NCBI GenBank assembly: GCA_964403795.1
Contig: CAYOHP010000005.1
Coordinates: 44,198 to 108,197, forward strand
Direction: 5' to 3'
DNA length: 64,000 nucleotides
Source of the DNA: CAYOHP01 sp964403795 [NCBI: uncultured bacterium]
GTDB taxonomy: Bacteria; Muiribacteriota; UBA6191; CAZXTJ01
Position numbers and translations under genes: made by a program. Under the pieces are notes generated by a model, which was given only the letters and a program-made list of their open reading frames with translations, was not told the DNA's origin and ran no database searches. Positions 9,881 to 19,008 of the stretch are shown here, one piece after another. How positions within the stretch are numbered: position 1 is the stretch's first letter; each line of letters begins with the position of its first letter.

Positions 9881-9904
9881 GTCGCATCCTCGCTTTCGGA
9901 GACG

Positions 9905-10567
9905 TCACTCGACCCGGATCTCCTTGGCGGCGTCCAGCACCAGGCAGACGCCGCACCGATCGCAGACGGGGTCGTCCAGGTAGTCGTAGACCAGGCCGCG
10001 TAGCTCGAAGCCGACCTTGCGCTGGGCGGAGACGGTGGGATCCTCGAGCCGCCGTTCGAAGACGGCCTGGTAGTAGTCCTCGATCGACATCTGGCCCTTC
10101 TTCGCCCCGAACCCGGAGAGCATGCCCACCGTGACCTGGCCGTCCAGTCCCAGCCGGTGCACCGTGTCCTGGCGGGCCGCGTACAGGGCCTTGGCGATCC
10201 CCCGCCTCCGGTACTCCGGGTGGGTCCCGATGTCGGCCCCATAGAGCCACCGCCCGTCGGGCTGATGGGCGGTGAGCCATCCACCCTGGATGATGTCGTC
10301 GAAGGTGTGCCCGGGGTGGTCGAAGTCGAAGTCCATCCGGATGGTCGAGGTCATGCCGACGACCTTGTCGCCGTCGAGGACCACGAACTGCCCCTCGGGG
10401 AAGAGCTCGACGTGCTTCCGGTAGTGCTTGGCCCGGAACCGCTGTTCGATCGCCAGGGTGGGGAAGACCAGGTCCTGGAGCTTCTCCAGCTGCTCCGCAT
10501 GCTCGGGGCCGGTGGAGGCGACCACCAGTCCCTGGCCGAAGGCCCTTCGGTACTTCGCCGGCGCCAT
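9905..10567 (-). CDS. GNAT-family N-acetyltransferase, paralogue A
   Basis: 220 residues. The acetyl-CoA loop is visible as HPEYRRRGIAKALYAAR (motif A, R/Q-x-x-G-x-A). Strand/helix pattern before it: GQFVVLDGDKVVGM. The C-terminal part VTVGMLSGFGAKKGQMSIEDYY and the end DPVCDRCGVCLVL are unusual for generic GNATs. The gene at 11815 encodes a clear paralogue with the same special C-terminus. First gene of the minus-strand amine-catabolism operon and divergent from the RNA methyltransferase. The substrate is unknown; an amine-group acceptor linked to the pathway is a guess. Confidence 0.85.
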   Translation of the reverse strand: MAPAKYRRAFGQGLVVASTGPEHAEQLEKLQDLVFPTLAIEQRFRAKHYRKHVELFPEGQFVVLDGDKVVGMTSTIRMDFDFDHPGHTFDDIIQGGWLTAHQPDGRWLYGADIGTHPEYRRRGIAKALYAARQDTVHRLGLDGQVTVGMLSGFGAKKGQMSIEDYYQAVFERRLEDPTVSAQRKVGFELRGLVYDYLDDPVCDRCGVCLVLDAAKEIRVE

Positions 10568-10646
10568 GGCTCCCCCCGGGGGTCAGGCCCGGGACAGTCG
10601 GTCCCGGATCCGGCGGCAGCGTACTATGGGCCCTCTGCCAGGAAGG

Positions 10647-11813
10647 ATGGTCACGGTGAGGCCCGGGGTCGAGGGGGAGGTCAGCATCTCCTGCCTGCCC
10701 GGGTGCGCCCCGTGGCTCCGCCGGGAACTCGAGTCCCTGGGCCTGGAGGTCGTGGTCGAGCGGGAGACCGCCCTCGAGGTCCGCACCGACTGGGAGACCG
10801 CCTGCGGACTTTGCCTCCGGCTCCGGACCGCCCTGCATGTCCTGTGGCGGGTCGCCGAGGTCCGGGCCCGCGACGCCGCCGGACTCGCCGCACGCCTGGC
10901 GGAGCTTCCGTGGGAGGACTGGATCCCGGTTTCCGAGACTTTGACCGTCACCAGCACCACCGACACCCCGGCGATCGACAACTCGATGTTCGCCAACCGC
11001 ATGGTCAAGGACGCAGTGGTGTCCCGGATCGCCGACCGTCGGGGCGCCCGACCCGATTCCGGTCCCGAGGGCCGAGGCGTGGTCCTCTCGCTCTTCTGGA
11101 AGGACGACCGAGCCTGGCTCTACCTGAGCCTCTCGGGCACCAAGCTCTCCGACCGGGGCTACCGGCGCATCCCCCACCTCGCGCCCATGCGGGAGACGGT
11201 GGCGGCCTCGCTCCTGATGGCGAGCGGCTGGGATCCCGCCACGCCCCTGGTCGTCCCGATGTGCGGCTCGGGGACCCTGGCGATCGAGGGCGCCCTGATC
11301 GCCTCCGGTCGGGCCCCTGGCCTGCTCCGGTCGGACTTCGGCCTGAAGCACCTCGAAGGCTTCGATCCCGACTCCTGGGACCGTCTCCGTTCTTCGGTCC
11401 GAGCCGAAGGCGGGGGAAGGCAGGTCGCGCCGATCCTGGCCTCCGACCATGATCCCCAGGCCGTGGACGCCGCCCGGGCCAACGCCCGCACCGCCGGAGT
11501 GGACCGCTTGATCGAGTTCCAGGTCTCGGACTTCGCCGACACCAGGGTCCCCGACCGCCAGGGCATGGTGATCCTTCACCCGGAGTACGGGGAGCGCATG
11601 GGAGAGGTCCGGGAGCTCGAGGCGACCTACCGTCGCATGGGCGACTGGATGAAGCAGGCGCTCCCGGGGTGGCGGGCCGCGGTCTTCACCGGGAGCCGCC
11701 TCCTGGCCGGGAAGATCGGTCTCAAGCCGTCCCGAAGGATCCCGTTCGTGAATGGGGACATCGAGTGCCGGCTCCTGTGTTTCGAGCTCTACCGGGGGAC
11801 CAGGAAGGGATGA
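10647..11813 (+). CDS. THUMP-domain class I SAM-dependent RNA methyltransferase (RlmL-like)
   Basis: 388 residues from ATG 10647. A GGAAGG run touches that ATG, so GTG at 10656, nine bases downstream of the run, is the better-spaced start. The N-terminal half is THUMP/ferredoxin-like (CLPGCAPWLRRELESLG). The C-terminal half is a Rossmann methyltransferase with motif I PMCGSGTLAIEGAL and ASDHDPQAVDAARANA. This is the architecture of the RlmL/RlmK/Trm14 group that makes m2G in rRNA or tRNA. Odd point: the catalytic motif usually read as NPPYGER is HPEYGER here. First gene of a five-gene overlapping operon. Confidence 0.85.
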   Translation: MVTVRPGVEGEVSISCLPGCAPWLRRELESLGLEVVVERETALEVRTDWETACGLCLRLRTALHVLWRVAEVRARDAAGLAARLAELPWEDWIPVSETLTVTSTTDTPAIDNSMFANRMVKDAVVSRIADRRGARPDSGPEGRGVVLSLFWKDDRAWLYLSLSGTKLSDRGYRRIPHLAPMRETVAASLLMASGWDPATPLVVPMCGSGTLAIEGALIASGRAPGLLRSDFGLKHLEGFDPDSWDRLRSSVRAEGGGRQVAPILASDHDPQAVDAARANARTAGVDRLIEFQVSDFADTRVPDRQGMVILHPEYGERMGEVRELEATYRRMGDWMKQALPGWRAAVFTGSRLLAGKIGLKPSRRIPFVNGDIECRLLCFELYRGTRKG

Positions 11814-11814
11814 G

Positions 11815-12468
11815 ATGACGGTGCTGCCAGGCGGCCTGGAGGTCGTTCCGACCCGTCCCGAACACGCACCCGCCCTGGAGGCCCTGCAGCGCCTGGTCTT
11901 CCCGACCCTGGAGGAGGGGGAGCGTTTCAAGGTCGCCAACTACCTCGAGTACATCGAGCACTTCCCGGACGGGCAATTCGTGGTCCTCGACGGCGCCGTG
12001 GTCGTCGGCATGACCTCGAGCCTCCGGCTCGACTTCGACTTCGAGCACCCCTGGCACGACTGGGACGACATGGAGGAGGGAGCCTTCCTCCGGGTCCATC
12101 GGCCCGACGGACGCTGGATGTACGGCACCGACATGGGGGTGCACCCCGGGTACCGGCGACGCGGTATCGCCCGGGCCTTGTACGCGGCCCGCCATCGGAG
12201 CGTCCGTAGACTGGGAATGGACGGCCAGGTCACGGTGGGGATGCTCTCGGGGTTCGGTGCCGAGAAGCACCGGATGGGAATCGAGGAGTACTACCAGGGA
12301 GTCGTCTCGGGGCGGATCGCCGACCCGACCGTGACGGCCCAGATGCGGATCGGCTTCGAGCCCAGGGGGCTGGTCGCCGACTACCTCGTGGACCCGGTGT
12401 GCGAGGGCTACGGCGTCTGCCTCGCATTGCCGTCGACCCGGGACGTCGAAGGGAGCAAGTCGCGATGA
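11815..12468 (+). CDS. GNAT-family N-acetyltransferase, paralogue B
   Basis: 217 residues from ATG 11815, one base after the methyltransferase stop. The acetyl-CoA loop reads HPGYRRRGIARALYAAR. Almost every block of paralogue A (9905-10567) recurs: FPDGQFVVLDG, RLDFDFEHPWH, DGQVTVGMLSGFGAEK, EEYYQ and DPVCEGYGVCL, roughly half of residues identical by eye. Paralogue B lacks the second C-terminal Cys (DRC in A, EGY in B). The last bases ATGA overlap the start of the mechanosensitive channel gene. Substrate unknown. Confidence 0.85.
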   Translation: MTVLPGGLEVVPTRPEHAPALEALQRLVFPTLEEGERFKVANYLEYIEHFPDGQFVVLDGAVVVGMTSSLRLDFDFEHPWHDWDDMEEGAFLRVHRPDGRWMYGTDMGVHPGYRRRGIARALYAARHRSVRRLGMDGQVTVGMLSGFGAEKHRMGIEEYYQGVVSGRIADPTVTAQMRIGFEPRGLVADYLVDPVCEGYGVCLALPSTRDVEGSKSR

Positions 12469-15400
12469 GGGCGAAGAGAAGGACCGCCGGTGCCGACGCC
12501 TGGGTGGGGTCCCGAGGTCCCACCCGATGGTCCCTCCCGATCCGGCTCGCCGGCCTCCTCTTCCTGGTCGTGATCGTCGGCGGATCGCGGGCCCAGACGC
12601 CGGAGGCATCGCCGGTACCGGTGGCGACGCCTGCCACCATGGGAGTCGAGACCTTCTCGGCCGAGCGTGTCCAGGAGCTCCTGACCGCCGCCCGGGACGA
12701 ACTCGCGAAGATCCCCGCCGAGGCCGCCGAGGACAGCCTGGACGGCCAGCGACGGCTGCACTACACGCGACGCGCCAACCTGGCGACCGAGTTCCTCGAG
12801 ATCGCCGGCCGGAGGTCCGCCCTGGCCGAGGACCGGGCCGGACTGGAGAAGCGCCTCGCCGAGGCCGAGTCGTCGCTGGCCAAGCTGGCCAAGGCGCCTT
12901 CCCCCGCTGCCCCCGGGTCTCCCGACCGGGCGGGGTTCGACCAGCTCGGGACCAAGGTGGCGCAGCAGCGGCAAGGCGTGACCACACTGAGGGAATCGAT
13001 CCGGACCCGACAGGCGCGGGTCACCGACCTGGCGACCCAGCTGGCCGCGGCCGACGCCCGTGCCACCGAAGCCGCCAAGCGCCTGGTCGGATTCGAGGAC
13101 CAGCGCGCCGCGACCACCGACGAAGCGACGCGGAAGATCCTCGAGATCCGCATCGGCAACGCCCGCCTGGACCGACGGGTCGCCCAGGCCAGCTCCGAGC
13201 TTCTCCGGGAGACGGCGGACCTCGGCAATGCCCTGGTGCCGGTCCTGAACAAGGAACTCGAGCTCGCCGAGCTGCAGCTCTCCCGTCTCGATGCCGAGTT
13301 CACCGCCTACGGGAAGGCCCTCGAGGCGCACCTCGCCAAGGCCCAGGACAAGCTGGCGGCCACCCTGGCCAGGGACCAGGAGAAGGCGGAACAGGCCGAC
13401 ACCCCGGAGGCCCGCCTGCTCGCGGCCTGGACCGCCCGGATCGGCCTCGCCCGGAAGGCCCAGGCCGAGACCGAGGGCCGCCTCCTGGTCCTCCGGAGGG
13501 AGGTCGTGGACCAGCAGAAGCGGCTGGCGACCGAAGAGGAGGAACTGGCGAACCTCCGGGAGTTGCTCCGCTCCGACGAGGCCGCCAGCCGCGCCTCCAC
13601 CCGGGTGCGGGCCGCGTTCCGCTTGCTGGAGCGGCGGCGGGCCTCCCTCCACCAGGTCTCCCGGGCCGGCTACGAGACCGACCTCGAGGCCCAGCGAACC
13701 CGCCGGTTCGAGATCGACGACCTGTTGATCGACCTCCCCGACCGCGCCGAAGAGGAACTGGAGACGGCCCTTTCCGACGTCGAGCCCGGTCAGCGCGCAA
13801 GAGTCCGGGGCCGGGCCGACACCCTCCTCGCCCAGACCCGCGACGCGCTGCGCGATGAGAAGTCCGTCCTGACGGAGGCCATCGTGGAGGGCCAGAGGCT
13901 TCAGGGCCTGCTGGCCAAGCGCCTCTCGGTCCTGGGCGAGACCGAACGCTTCCTCCGCTCCAAGGCGTTCTGGCTCCGGGACGCTCCCGATCTCGTCACC
14001 GCGATCCGCAAGTCGGCGCCCGGCGAGATCCTCCGCTTGACCGGCTGGATGCGCAGGGTCCAGGCGATGGCCCACCCGGATCCCGAGGACTCGGGGGTCG
14101 CTCGTGCCCGCCTGATGATCCAGGCCATCCTGGCGATCGTCATCCTTCCATGCCTCTTCCTGCTGGGGAGACGCAGGCTGAAGGCCCTCCTCGCCGCCTG
14201 GGAGGAGTCGGGCACGGGTGGCCGCCATGCCCTTGTCCGCCGTCTCGCCATGATCGTGGCCGGGCTTCTCGGGGCTTGTCTGTTCCCGGCCTACCTGCAG
14301 GCCCTGTCCCTGGTGGTCGGCTCCGCCGGCGACACGACCCTGGCACCCGTCGTCTCGGCCTTCCTGGATCACCTCTCCCGGGCGACGCTCCTGTTCCTGC
14401 TCGCCCGCGCCATCTTCCTGGACCACGGCGTGGCGAGGGTCCACTTCGGGATGGGCCAGGAAGTGGCGGCCGCGCTCCGGGGCGCCTTGCAGGCCATCGC
14501 CCTGGGCTACGCCATCCTGCTGATGCCCTGGTCGATCCTCTCGGCCCCGCCCTTCGAACTGACGGTGCTGCCGCGCCTCGCCTACTTCCTCTTCGAAGCC
14601 GCCGCCGGGATCGTGCTGTACCGCCTGCTCCGCGAGGACTCGGGACTGGTGGGCGACCAGGACGGTCCGCTCCTTCGCCATCGCGGCAAGGCCGCCCTGG
14701 CCCTCGGCTTGCTCCTCTCCGCCATCCTCCTCTTCGACGCGCTCGGCTATCGGTTCACGGCCGGCAACCTCGCCGCCAGCCTGGTCGAGACATTGATGGT
14801 CCTGCTCGTACTGCCGGCCCTGCACCTGCTGACCCAGAGCGCCATCTCGGCAGCCCGGAGGGCCGCGATCCACGCAGCCCATCCTCCGATTGCGGGTCCC
14901 GGTGGTGAGGGTGGGTCGGGAATGGCATCCCTGGCCGAGGAGCAGGCCGCCATCGAGGCCGCGGAGAAGGCGGGCGCCGGCGCCCGGCCCGGCGGTCCGG
15001 TCGCCACCGGGCCTTCCGGCCCCAACCTGGCGGGCCTCCGTCATGCCGTCCGGCTCGCGTTCCTGGCGCTGGGAGCGATCCTGGTGGCCCGGGCCTGGGG
15101 GATCGACCAGGGTGCGGTCGAAGCCCTCGGCAGCATCCAGATCTACACCTCGGTGACGGCTGCCGGCGTCGAGGACGTCCTCACCGCCACCCACCTCGTG
15201 AAGGCCCTGTTCGTCGTCGGCCTCACGGTCGCCCTGGTCACCTACCTGCCGGGCCTGTGCGACGCCTTCGTCTTCCCGCGGCTCGGACTCGACCAGGGGC
15301 TCAACTACGCGATCCTCTCGCTGCTGCGCTACGGCCTTTCGGTGGCGGGGGCCATCTTCGCCCTGGCCGCCATCAAGGTCGACCTCTCCCGCCTGGGGTG

Positions 15401-16019
15401 GTTGATGGGCGCCCTCTCGGTCGGTCTCGGCTTCGGCCTCCAGGAGATCGTCTCGAACTTCGTCTGCGGCTTGATCCTCCTGATCGAGCGCCCGGTGCGG
15501 GTCGGGGACGTGATCACCGTGGGCGGCAAGAGCGGGACGGTGACCCGGATCAACATCCGGGCCACCACGATCCTGAACTTCGATCGGCAGGAGGAGATCC
15601 TCCCCAATCGTAGTTTCATCACCGGCGATGTGACCAACTGGACCCGGGGCGACACCATCAACCGGGTGGTGATCCCCATCGGGGTGGCCTACGGAAGCGA
15701 CGTCGACAAGGTGACCGACATCCTGCTCAGGATCGCCCGGTCCACGTCCGGCGTCCTGCTCGACCCGGCCCCCTCGGTGGTCTTCTTCGAGCACGGCGAC
15801 AGTGCCCTGCTGTTCAACGTGAGGGTCTTCGTCCCCAACCCGGGCGAGCTCATGACCACCCGGGACCGGATCAACAAGGCCATCAACAAGACGTTCGCCC
15901 GGGAAGGAATCGAGATCCCCTTCCCCCAGCGGGATCTCCACATCCGCTCGAGTTCGGTACCGCTCGGGATCCTCCCGGTTTCGACTCCCCTTGGGGAGGA
16001 TCCGGGAGCCGGTCGGTGA
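12465..16019 (+). CDS. large MscS-family mechanosensitive channel (MscK/KefA-like)
   Basis: 1184 residues from ATG 12465 (GGGAG upstream; ATGA overlap with the GNAT gene). An N-terminal hydrophobic segment followed by GSRAQ looks like a signal peptide. Then come about 450 residues of charged, helical, coiled-coil periplasmic domain, about ten membrane segments with a linker rich in Ala/Gly/Glu, and a C-terminal MscS core: pore helix GLGFGLQEIVSNFVCGL near residue 985, RPVRVGDVI, the beta domain, and PFPQRDLHI near the end. This matches giant MscK-type channels that release solutes on hypo-osmotic shock. The large periplasmic domain may sense a second signal. Confidence 0.9.
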   Translation: MRAKRRTAGADAWVGSRGPTRWSLPIRLAGLLFLVVIVGGSRAQTPEASPVPVATPATMGVETFSAERVQELLTAARDELAKIPAEAAEDSLDGQRRLHYTRRANLATEFLEIAGRRSALAEDRAGLEKRLAEAESSLAKLAKAPSPAAPGSPDRAGFDQLGTKVAQQRQGVTTLRESIRTRQARVTDLATQLAAADARATEAAKRLVGFEDQRAATTDEATRKILEIRIGNARLDRRVAQASSELLRETADLGNALVPVLNKELELAELQLSRLDAEFTAYGKALEAHLAKAQDKLAATLARDQEKAEQADTPEARLLAAWTARIGLARKAQAETEGRLLVLRREVVDQQKRLATEEEELANLRELLRSDEAASRASTRVRAAFRLLERRRASLHQVSRAGYETDLEAQRTRRFEIDDLLIDLPDRAEEELETALSDVEPGQRARVRGRADTLLAQTRDALRDEKSVLTEAIVEGQRLQGLLAKRLSVLGETERFLRSKAFWLRDAPDLVTAIRKSAPGEILRLTGWMRRVQAMAHPDPEDSGVARARLMIQAILAIVILPCLFLLGRRRLKALLAAWEESGTGGRHALVRRLAMIVAGLLGACLFPAYLQALSLVVGSAGDTTLAPVVSAFLDHLSRATLLFLLARAIFLDHGVARVHFGMGQEVAAALRGALQAIALGYAILLMPWSILSAPPFELTVLPRLAYFLFEAAAGIVLYRLLREDSGLVGDQDGPLLRHRGKAALALGLLLSAILLFDALGYRFTAGNLAASLVETLMVLLVLPALHLLTQSAISAARRAAIHAAHPPIAGPGGEGGSGMASLAEEQAAIEAAEKAGAGARPGGPVATGPSGPNLAGLRHAVRLAFLALGAILVARAWGIDQGAVEALGSIQIYTSVTAAGVEDVLTATHLVKALFVVGLTVALVTYLPGLCDAFVFPRLGLDQGLNYAILSLLRYGLSVAGAIFALAAIKVDLSRLGWLMGALSVGLGFGLQEIVSNFVCGLILLIERPVRVGDVITVGGKSGTVTRINIRATTILNFDRQEEILPNRSFITGDVTNWTRGDTINRVVIPIGVAYGSDVDKVTDILLRIARSTSGVLLDPAPSVVFFEHGDSALLFNVRVFVPNPGELMTTRDRINKAINKTFAREGIEIPFPQRDLHIRSSSVPLGILPVSTPLGEDPGAGR

Positions 16020-16429
16020 TCCGGGTCTATGCCGATATGGTCGGCGACCTCTTCCACCCGGGTCACGTGCGCATGCTCAGGGCCGCACGGGAGATGGGGG
16101 ACTTCCTGGTCGTCGGGGTGCTCTCCGACGCTGCGGCCGAGTCCTACAAGCGCCGACCCGTCATGTCCTCGGCGGAACGGGTCGAGGTGATCGCGGCCTG
16201 CCGCTGGGTGGATCTGGTCCTGCCGGACGCCCCCTTGGTCGTGACCCGCGAGTTCCTCCGGGAGCATGCGATCTCGCTCGTGGTCCACGGGGGAGGCATG
16301 ACCCCGGAGGCGATCGACGCCGTCTACCGGGATCCCCATCGCGAGGGGATGCTCCGCTTCGTCGACCTGACCCCCGGCCTCTCCACGACCGCGATCCTGG
16401 AGCGGATCAGGACTAGACTGGGAGCATGA
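16016..16429 (+). CDS. cytidylyltransferase-like nucleotidyltransferase (TagD/Pcyt2 type)
   Basis: 137 residues, GTG start overlapping the channel stop (GTGA). The HxGH nucleotide-binding motif is HPGH at 14-17, and the ISTT-like segment appears as LSTTAILERI near the C-terminus. Size and motifs fit glycerol-3-phosphate or ethanolamine-phosphate cytidylyltransferases, which use CTP to activate phospho-alcohols for envelope lipids or polymers. The RTEG part of the canonical RTEGISTT motif is not conserved (DLTPGLSTT), so the acceptor substrate is unclear. Its place behind an osmotic channel suggests an envelope or lipid role; that is inference. Confidence 0.8.
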   Translation: MIRVYADMVGDLFHPGHVRMLRAAREMGDFLVVGVLSDAAAESYKRRPVMSSAERVEVIAACRWVDLVLPDAPLVVTREFLREHAISLVVHGGGMTPEAIDAVYRDPHREGMLRFVDLTPGLSTTAILERIRTRLGA

Positions 16430-17298
16430 CGCAACCCGGACGCACTGGACCGGTTCGACTCCTGGTCGTCGCACTCGCCTTGTCGGTAGGGTCGACGACC
16501 GCCCTGGCGGGTCCGTTGGATCGCCTCGGGAGCTGGCTGCGAGGCGACCCGCCACCGGTGTCGACGCCGCCGATGCCTCCCGCACCCGCGCCCGCGGATC
16601 CGATCGAGGTTCCCGAGGGACTCACCCTGAGCGGCACCCTGGAGTTCGACGGCCGCCCGCTCGGCGAGCTCGTCCCCGAGCGCCCGAGTTTCTGGTTCCG
16701 CCACAAAGCCACCAATACCGTGCCGCGACCGGTGGTCCACTACGACCCCCGGACCAGTCGCTTCGAAGCCCGGGGAGTTCCCGAGGGAGAGCTCTACGCG
16801 GTGCCCTCGCTCGACACCCAGCCGAAGAACGGACGCCACCACCCCGGCGACCTGTACGGCGGTGGAACCGTCGACGCCTCGCGATCCCCCGTGAACCTGG
16901 CCGTCTGGGAGATCCTCCATATGCTGGAACCCCAGGACAACTTCCACCGCATCGAGGGCACGGCCGGGTCGGAGGAGTGCCTGGCCAAGCCGGTGCATGA
17001 CGCGCCGGTGCGCTTCCGCTTCGCCCCGTTCCAGCGCCTGCCTCCCGGCCCCGTGCAATACGAGTACCAGGTGGACGAGGTCGTCTGCCCCTACCAGAAC
17101 TCGCGCTCGGTGATGACCGGGAGCACCCGTGAACCCGAATTCCAGCTGGCGCTCCCGCCTTCGCCCCCGGGGACCTTCTACCTCCTGCGGGTCGGCGCCT
17201 TCCGCGGCGAGGGTCCGCTCCGCCGGCGGGTCGGCAGTCTCATGGTCCACGGCCGGAGCTTCATGGGCTGGGACTACCGCTTCCACGTAAGCCCATGA
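16426..17298 (+). CDS. secreted protein of unknown function
   Basis: 290 residues, ATGA overlap with the cytidylyltransferase gene. A signal peptide is clear (VRLLVVALALSVGSTTALA, cleavage near residue 28). A Pro/Ala-rich linker (residues about 45-58) is followed by a compact domain with many Pro, Tyr and Phe, including FDGRPLGEL, VPEGELYAVPSLD and LPPGPVQYEYQ. The phrasing LSGTLEFDGRPL and FEARGVPEGEL resembles beta-sandwich carboxypeptidase-regulatory-like folds, but I do not recognise a named family. Last gene of the plus-strand operon; probably periplasmic or outer-surface. Confidence 0.75.
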   Translation: MTQPGRTGPVRLLVVALALSVGSTTALAGPLDRLGSWLRGDPPPVSTPPMPPAPAPADPIEVPEGLTLSGTLEFDGRPLGELVPERPSFWFRHKATNTVPRPVVHYDPRTSRFEARGVPEGELYAVPSLDTQPKNGRHHPGDLYGGGTVDASRSPVNLAVWEILHMLEPQDNFHRIEGTAGSEECLAKPVHDAPVRFRFAPFQRLPPGPVQYEYQVDEVVCPYQNSRSVMTGSTREPEFQLALPPSPPGTFYLLRVGAFRGEGPLRRRVGSLMVHGRSFMGWDYRFHVSP

Positions 17299-17351
17299 CG
17301 GGCCGCCGGCGCCCCCAGGGCCGTTCGCCTGATCCGGTTACCCTCGGTTCC

Positions 17352-18277
17352 ATGACGAAGCCGCTCGCAGGCAAGGTGGCGCTGGTGGCCGGGGCGCGGG
17401 ACGCGGGATCGCGACCGCCCTGGGCGAGGCCGGGGCCACCGTCTACTGCACCGGTCGGAGCGTGGCCGGCAGTCCCGGGATGAAGGGCCGACCCGAGACC
17501 ATCGACGAGACGGCCGAGCTGGTGACCGCCCGGGGTGGCGAGGGGATCGCGATCCACTGCGACCACAGCGTCCCGCTCGAGGTCGAGAAGCTCTTCAAGC
17601 GGATCGGCGAGTTCGACATCCTGGTCAACGACATCTGGGGCGGGGACGACCTCGTCGAGTGGGGCAAGAAGCTCTGGGAGCTCGACCTCGACAAGGGCAT
17701 GACGCTCCTGGACCGGGCGGTGAAGACCCACATCATCACCAGCCACTACGGGCTGCCCCGGGTCCGCAGGGGCGGCGCGGTCTTCGAGATCACCGACGGC
17801 AACGCCTTCTTCTACCGGGGCCACTTCTTCTACGACCTCATCAAGACCTCGATCATCCGGATGGCCTTCGGACTCTCGCAGGAGCTGGAAGGCCGAGGGG
17901 TGACCGCCCTGGCGGTGACTCCCGGCTTCCTCCGTTCCGAGTGGATGCTCGACCACTTCGGCGTCACCGAGGCCAACTGGCGGGATGCGGCGGTGAACGT
18001 GAAGGAGTTCATCGCCTCCGAGACCCCGCTCTTCGTCGGGCGCTGCGTCGCAGCCCTGGCCGCGGATCCCGACGTCGCCCGCAAGGCTGGACGGGTCTAC
18101 GCCTCCTGGGACCTGGCCGAGGAATACGGCATCGAGGACGCCGACGGCACCCGCCCCCACTTCGTCCGCTGGCTCGAGGAACACATGCCCGAGGTGGCCG
18201 CCGGCTGGAAGAAGGCCGACGACGGCTTCTACGCCTACTGGGGAAAGCAACCCTATCGGACGCCCGACTCGCCCTAG
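17352..18277 (+). pseudogene. SDR-family oxidoreductase with frameshift in the NAD(P)-binding motif
   Basis: ATG at 17352 opens MTKPLAGKVALVAGA, then the frame is lost; the other frame continues at once with RGIATALGEAGATVYCTGR and runs to 18277. The glycine-rich dinucleotide loop (expected about TRGAG between AGA and RGI) is missing: only 5 of the expected 15 bases are there. The rest looks intact, including FDILVNDIWGG, Tyr/Lys as YDLIK and VTPGFLRSEW, close to the DHRS1-like SDR group. A start at GTG 17462 would give 271 residues without the cofactor loop, so an active enzyme is unlikely. A sequencing or assembly error is the alternative. The stop overlaps the convergent DUF1697 stop in CTAG. 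Confidence 0.8.
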
Positions 18278-18618
18278 CCGAGCATCCCGGCGAGCTTCCG
18301 GACCGCATTCCAGTTGCGGGTGATGACCGCGCCCCGGAGCTCCAGCTTCCCGAGCGCCGTGGCCAAGGGACTCCTCGCCTGCCCCTCCGGATGCCAGGTG
18401 TCGATCTCCCGGCCGGAGGCATGAAAGCGCTCGGGCTCCCAGTCGATCCCCGTCAGCGGCGCCAGCTCGTTCGCAGTCGGCGGGTGGGACAGGAACGTGA
18501 CGCAGAGTCGCGACGGGTCGGCGGCCAGCTCCTCGAAGGGGAGGCCATCGATCAAGGACTGCATCTCCTCGTCATGCGGCCATCCTACCCGGATCCCGGG
18601 CTGGACTTGCCGACCCAC
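18274..18618 (-). pseudogene. DUF1697 family gene, N-terminal half missing
   Basis: The frame encodes 114 residues. From about residue 18 on it matches the C-terminal half of DUF1697 proteins: LPFEELAADPSRLCVTFLSH, then PERFHASGREIDTWHPEG, then ITRNWNAVRKLAGML at the end. Full members are about 175-180 residues and begin with a YVALLRGINVGG-like strand, which is absent here. The first about 17 residues do not resemble the family. No replacement N-terminus is seen up to 18690 on this strand. Probably a remnant; molecular function of the family is not established. Confidence 0.65.
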
Positions 18619-18688
18619 GCGGGGTTAACAGGGTCTCTCGCTCCCACCCGCCCCGCTCGGTCCGCGCCGATGGGACCACGAAGAAGCC

Positions 18689-18927
18689 ATGTCCGACCCG
18701 CGCCCGGCCTCGAGTCCTGCCCCGGTGAATCCCGCCCAGATCCGCCAGGTCATCCTGGCCTCGGCGGTCGGCACCATGATCGAGTGGTACGACTTCCACA
18801 TCTTCGGGAGCCTGGCGGCGATCCTCTCGCCCCAGTTCTACCCCAAGGGCAACGACACCCTGGCGCTGATCGCCTACCTGTCGACCTTCGCGGTCGGGTT
18901 CGTGGTCCGCCCCTTCGGTGCGCTCGA
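18689..18927 (+). pseudogene. 5' fragment of an MFS transporter gene (metabolite:H+ symporter type)
   Basis: ATG at 18689 encodes an N-terminus typical of MHS/ProP-type MFS transporters: VILASAVGTMIEWYDFHIFG (first membrane helix), then LSTFAVGFVVRPFGAL (second helix). A full protein has 420-550 residues. Here homology stops after the L of FGAL near 18927; the frame runs on to 19057 with unrelated Arg/His-rich sequence. The break is followed within about 80 bases by the first hairpin repeat. No other part of the transporter was found in the window, so it is a stub left by a deletion or insertion. Confidence 0.75.
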
Positions 18928-19008
18928 TACGAGGCATGGTCGTCGCGGTACCCACCCGGTGCGTCGGCTTCGCCGCCACAGAGCCCACACTGCGCCGCAA
19001 CGCCCAGG

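Noticed and set aside
12408-15941. Very long open frame on the minus strand opposite the MscS-type gene
   Set aside because: The translation is Gly/Glu/Asp/His-rich without domains. The plus strand has a clear channel protein. Long antisense frames are expected at this GC content.
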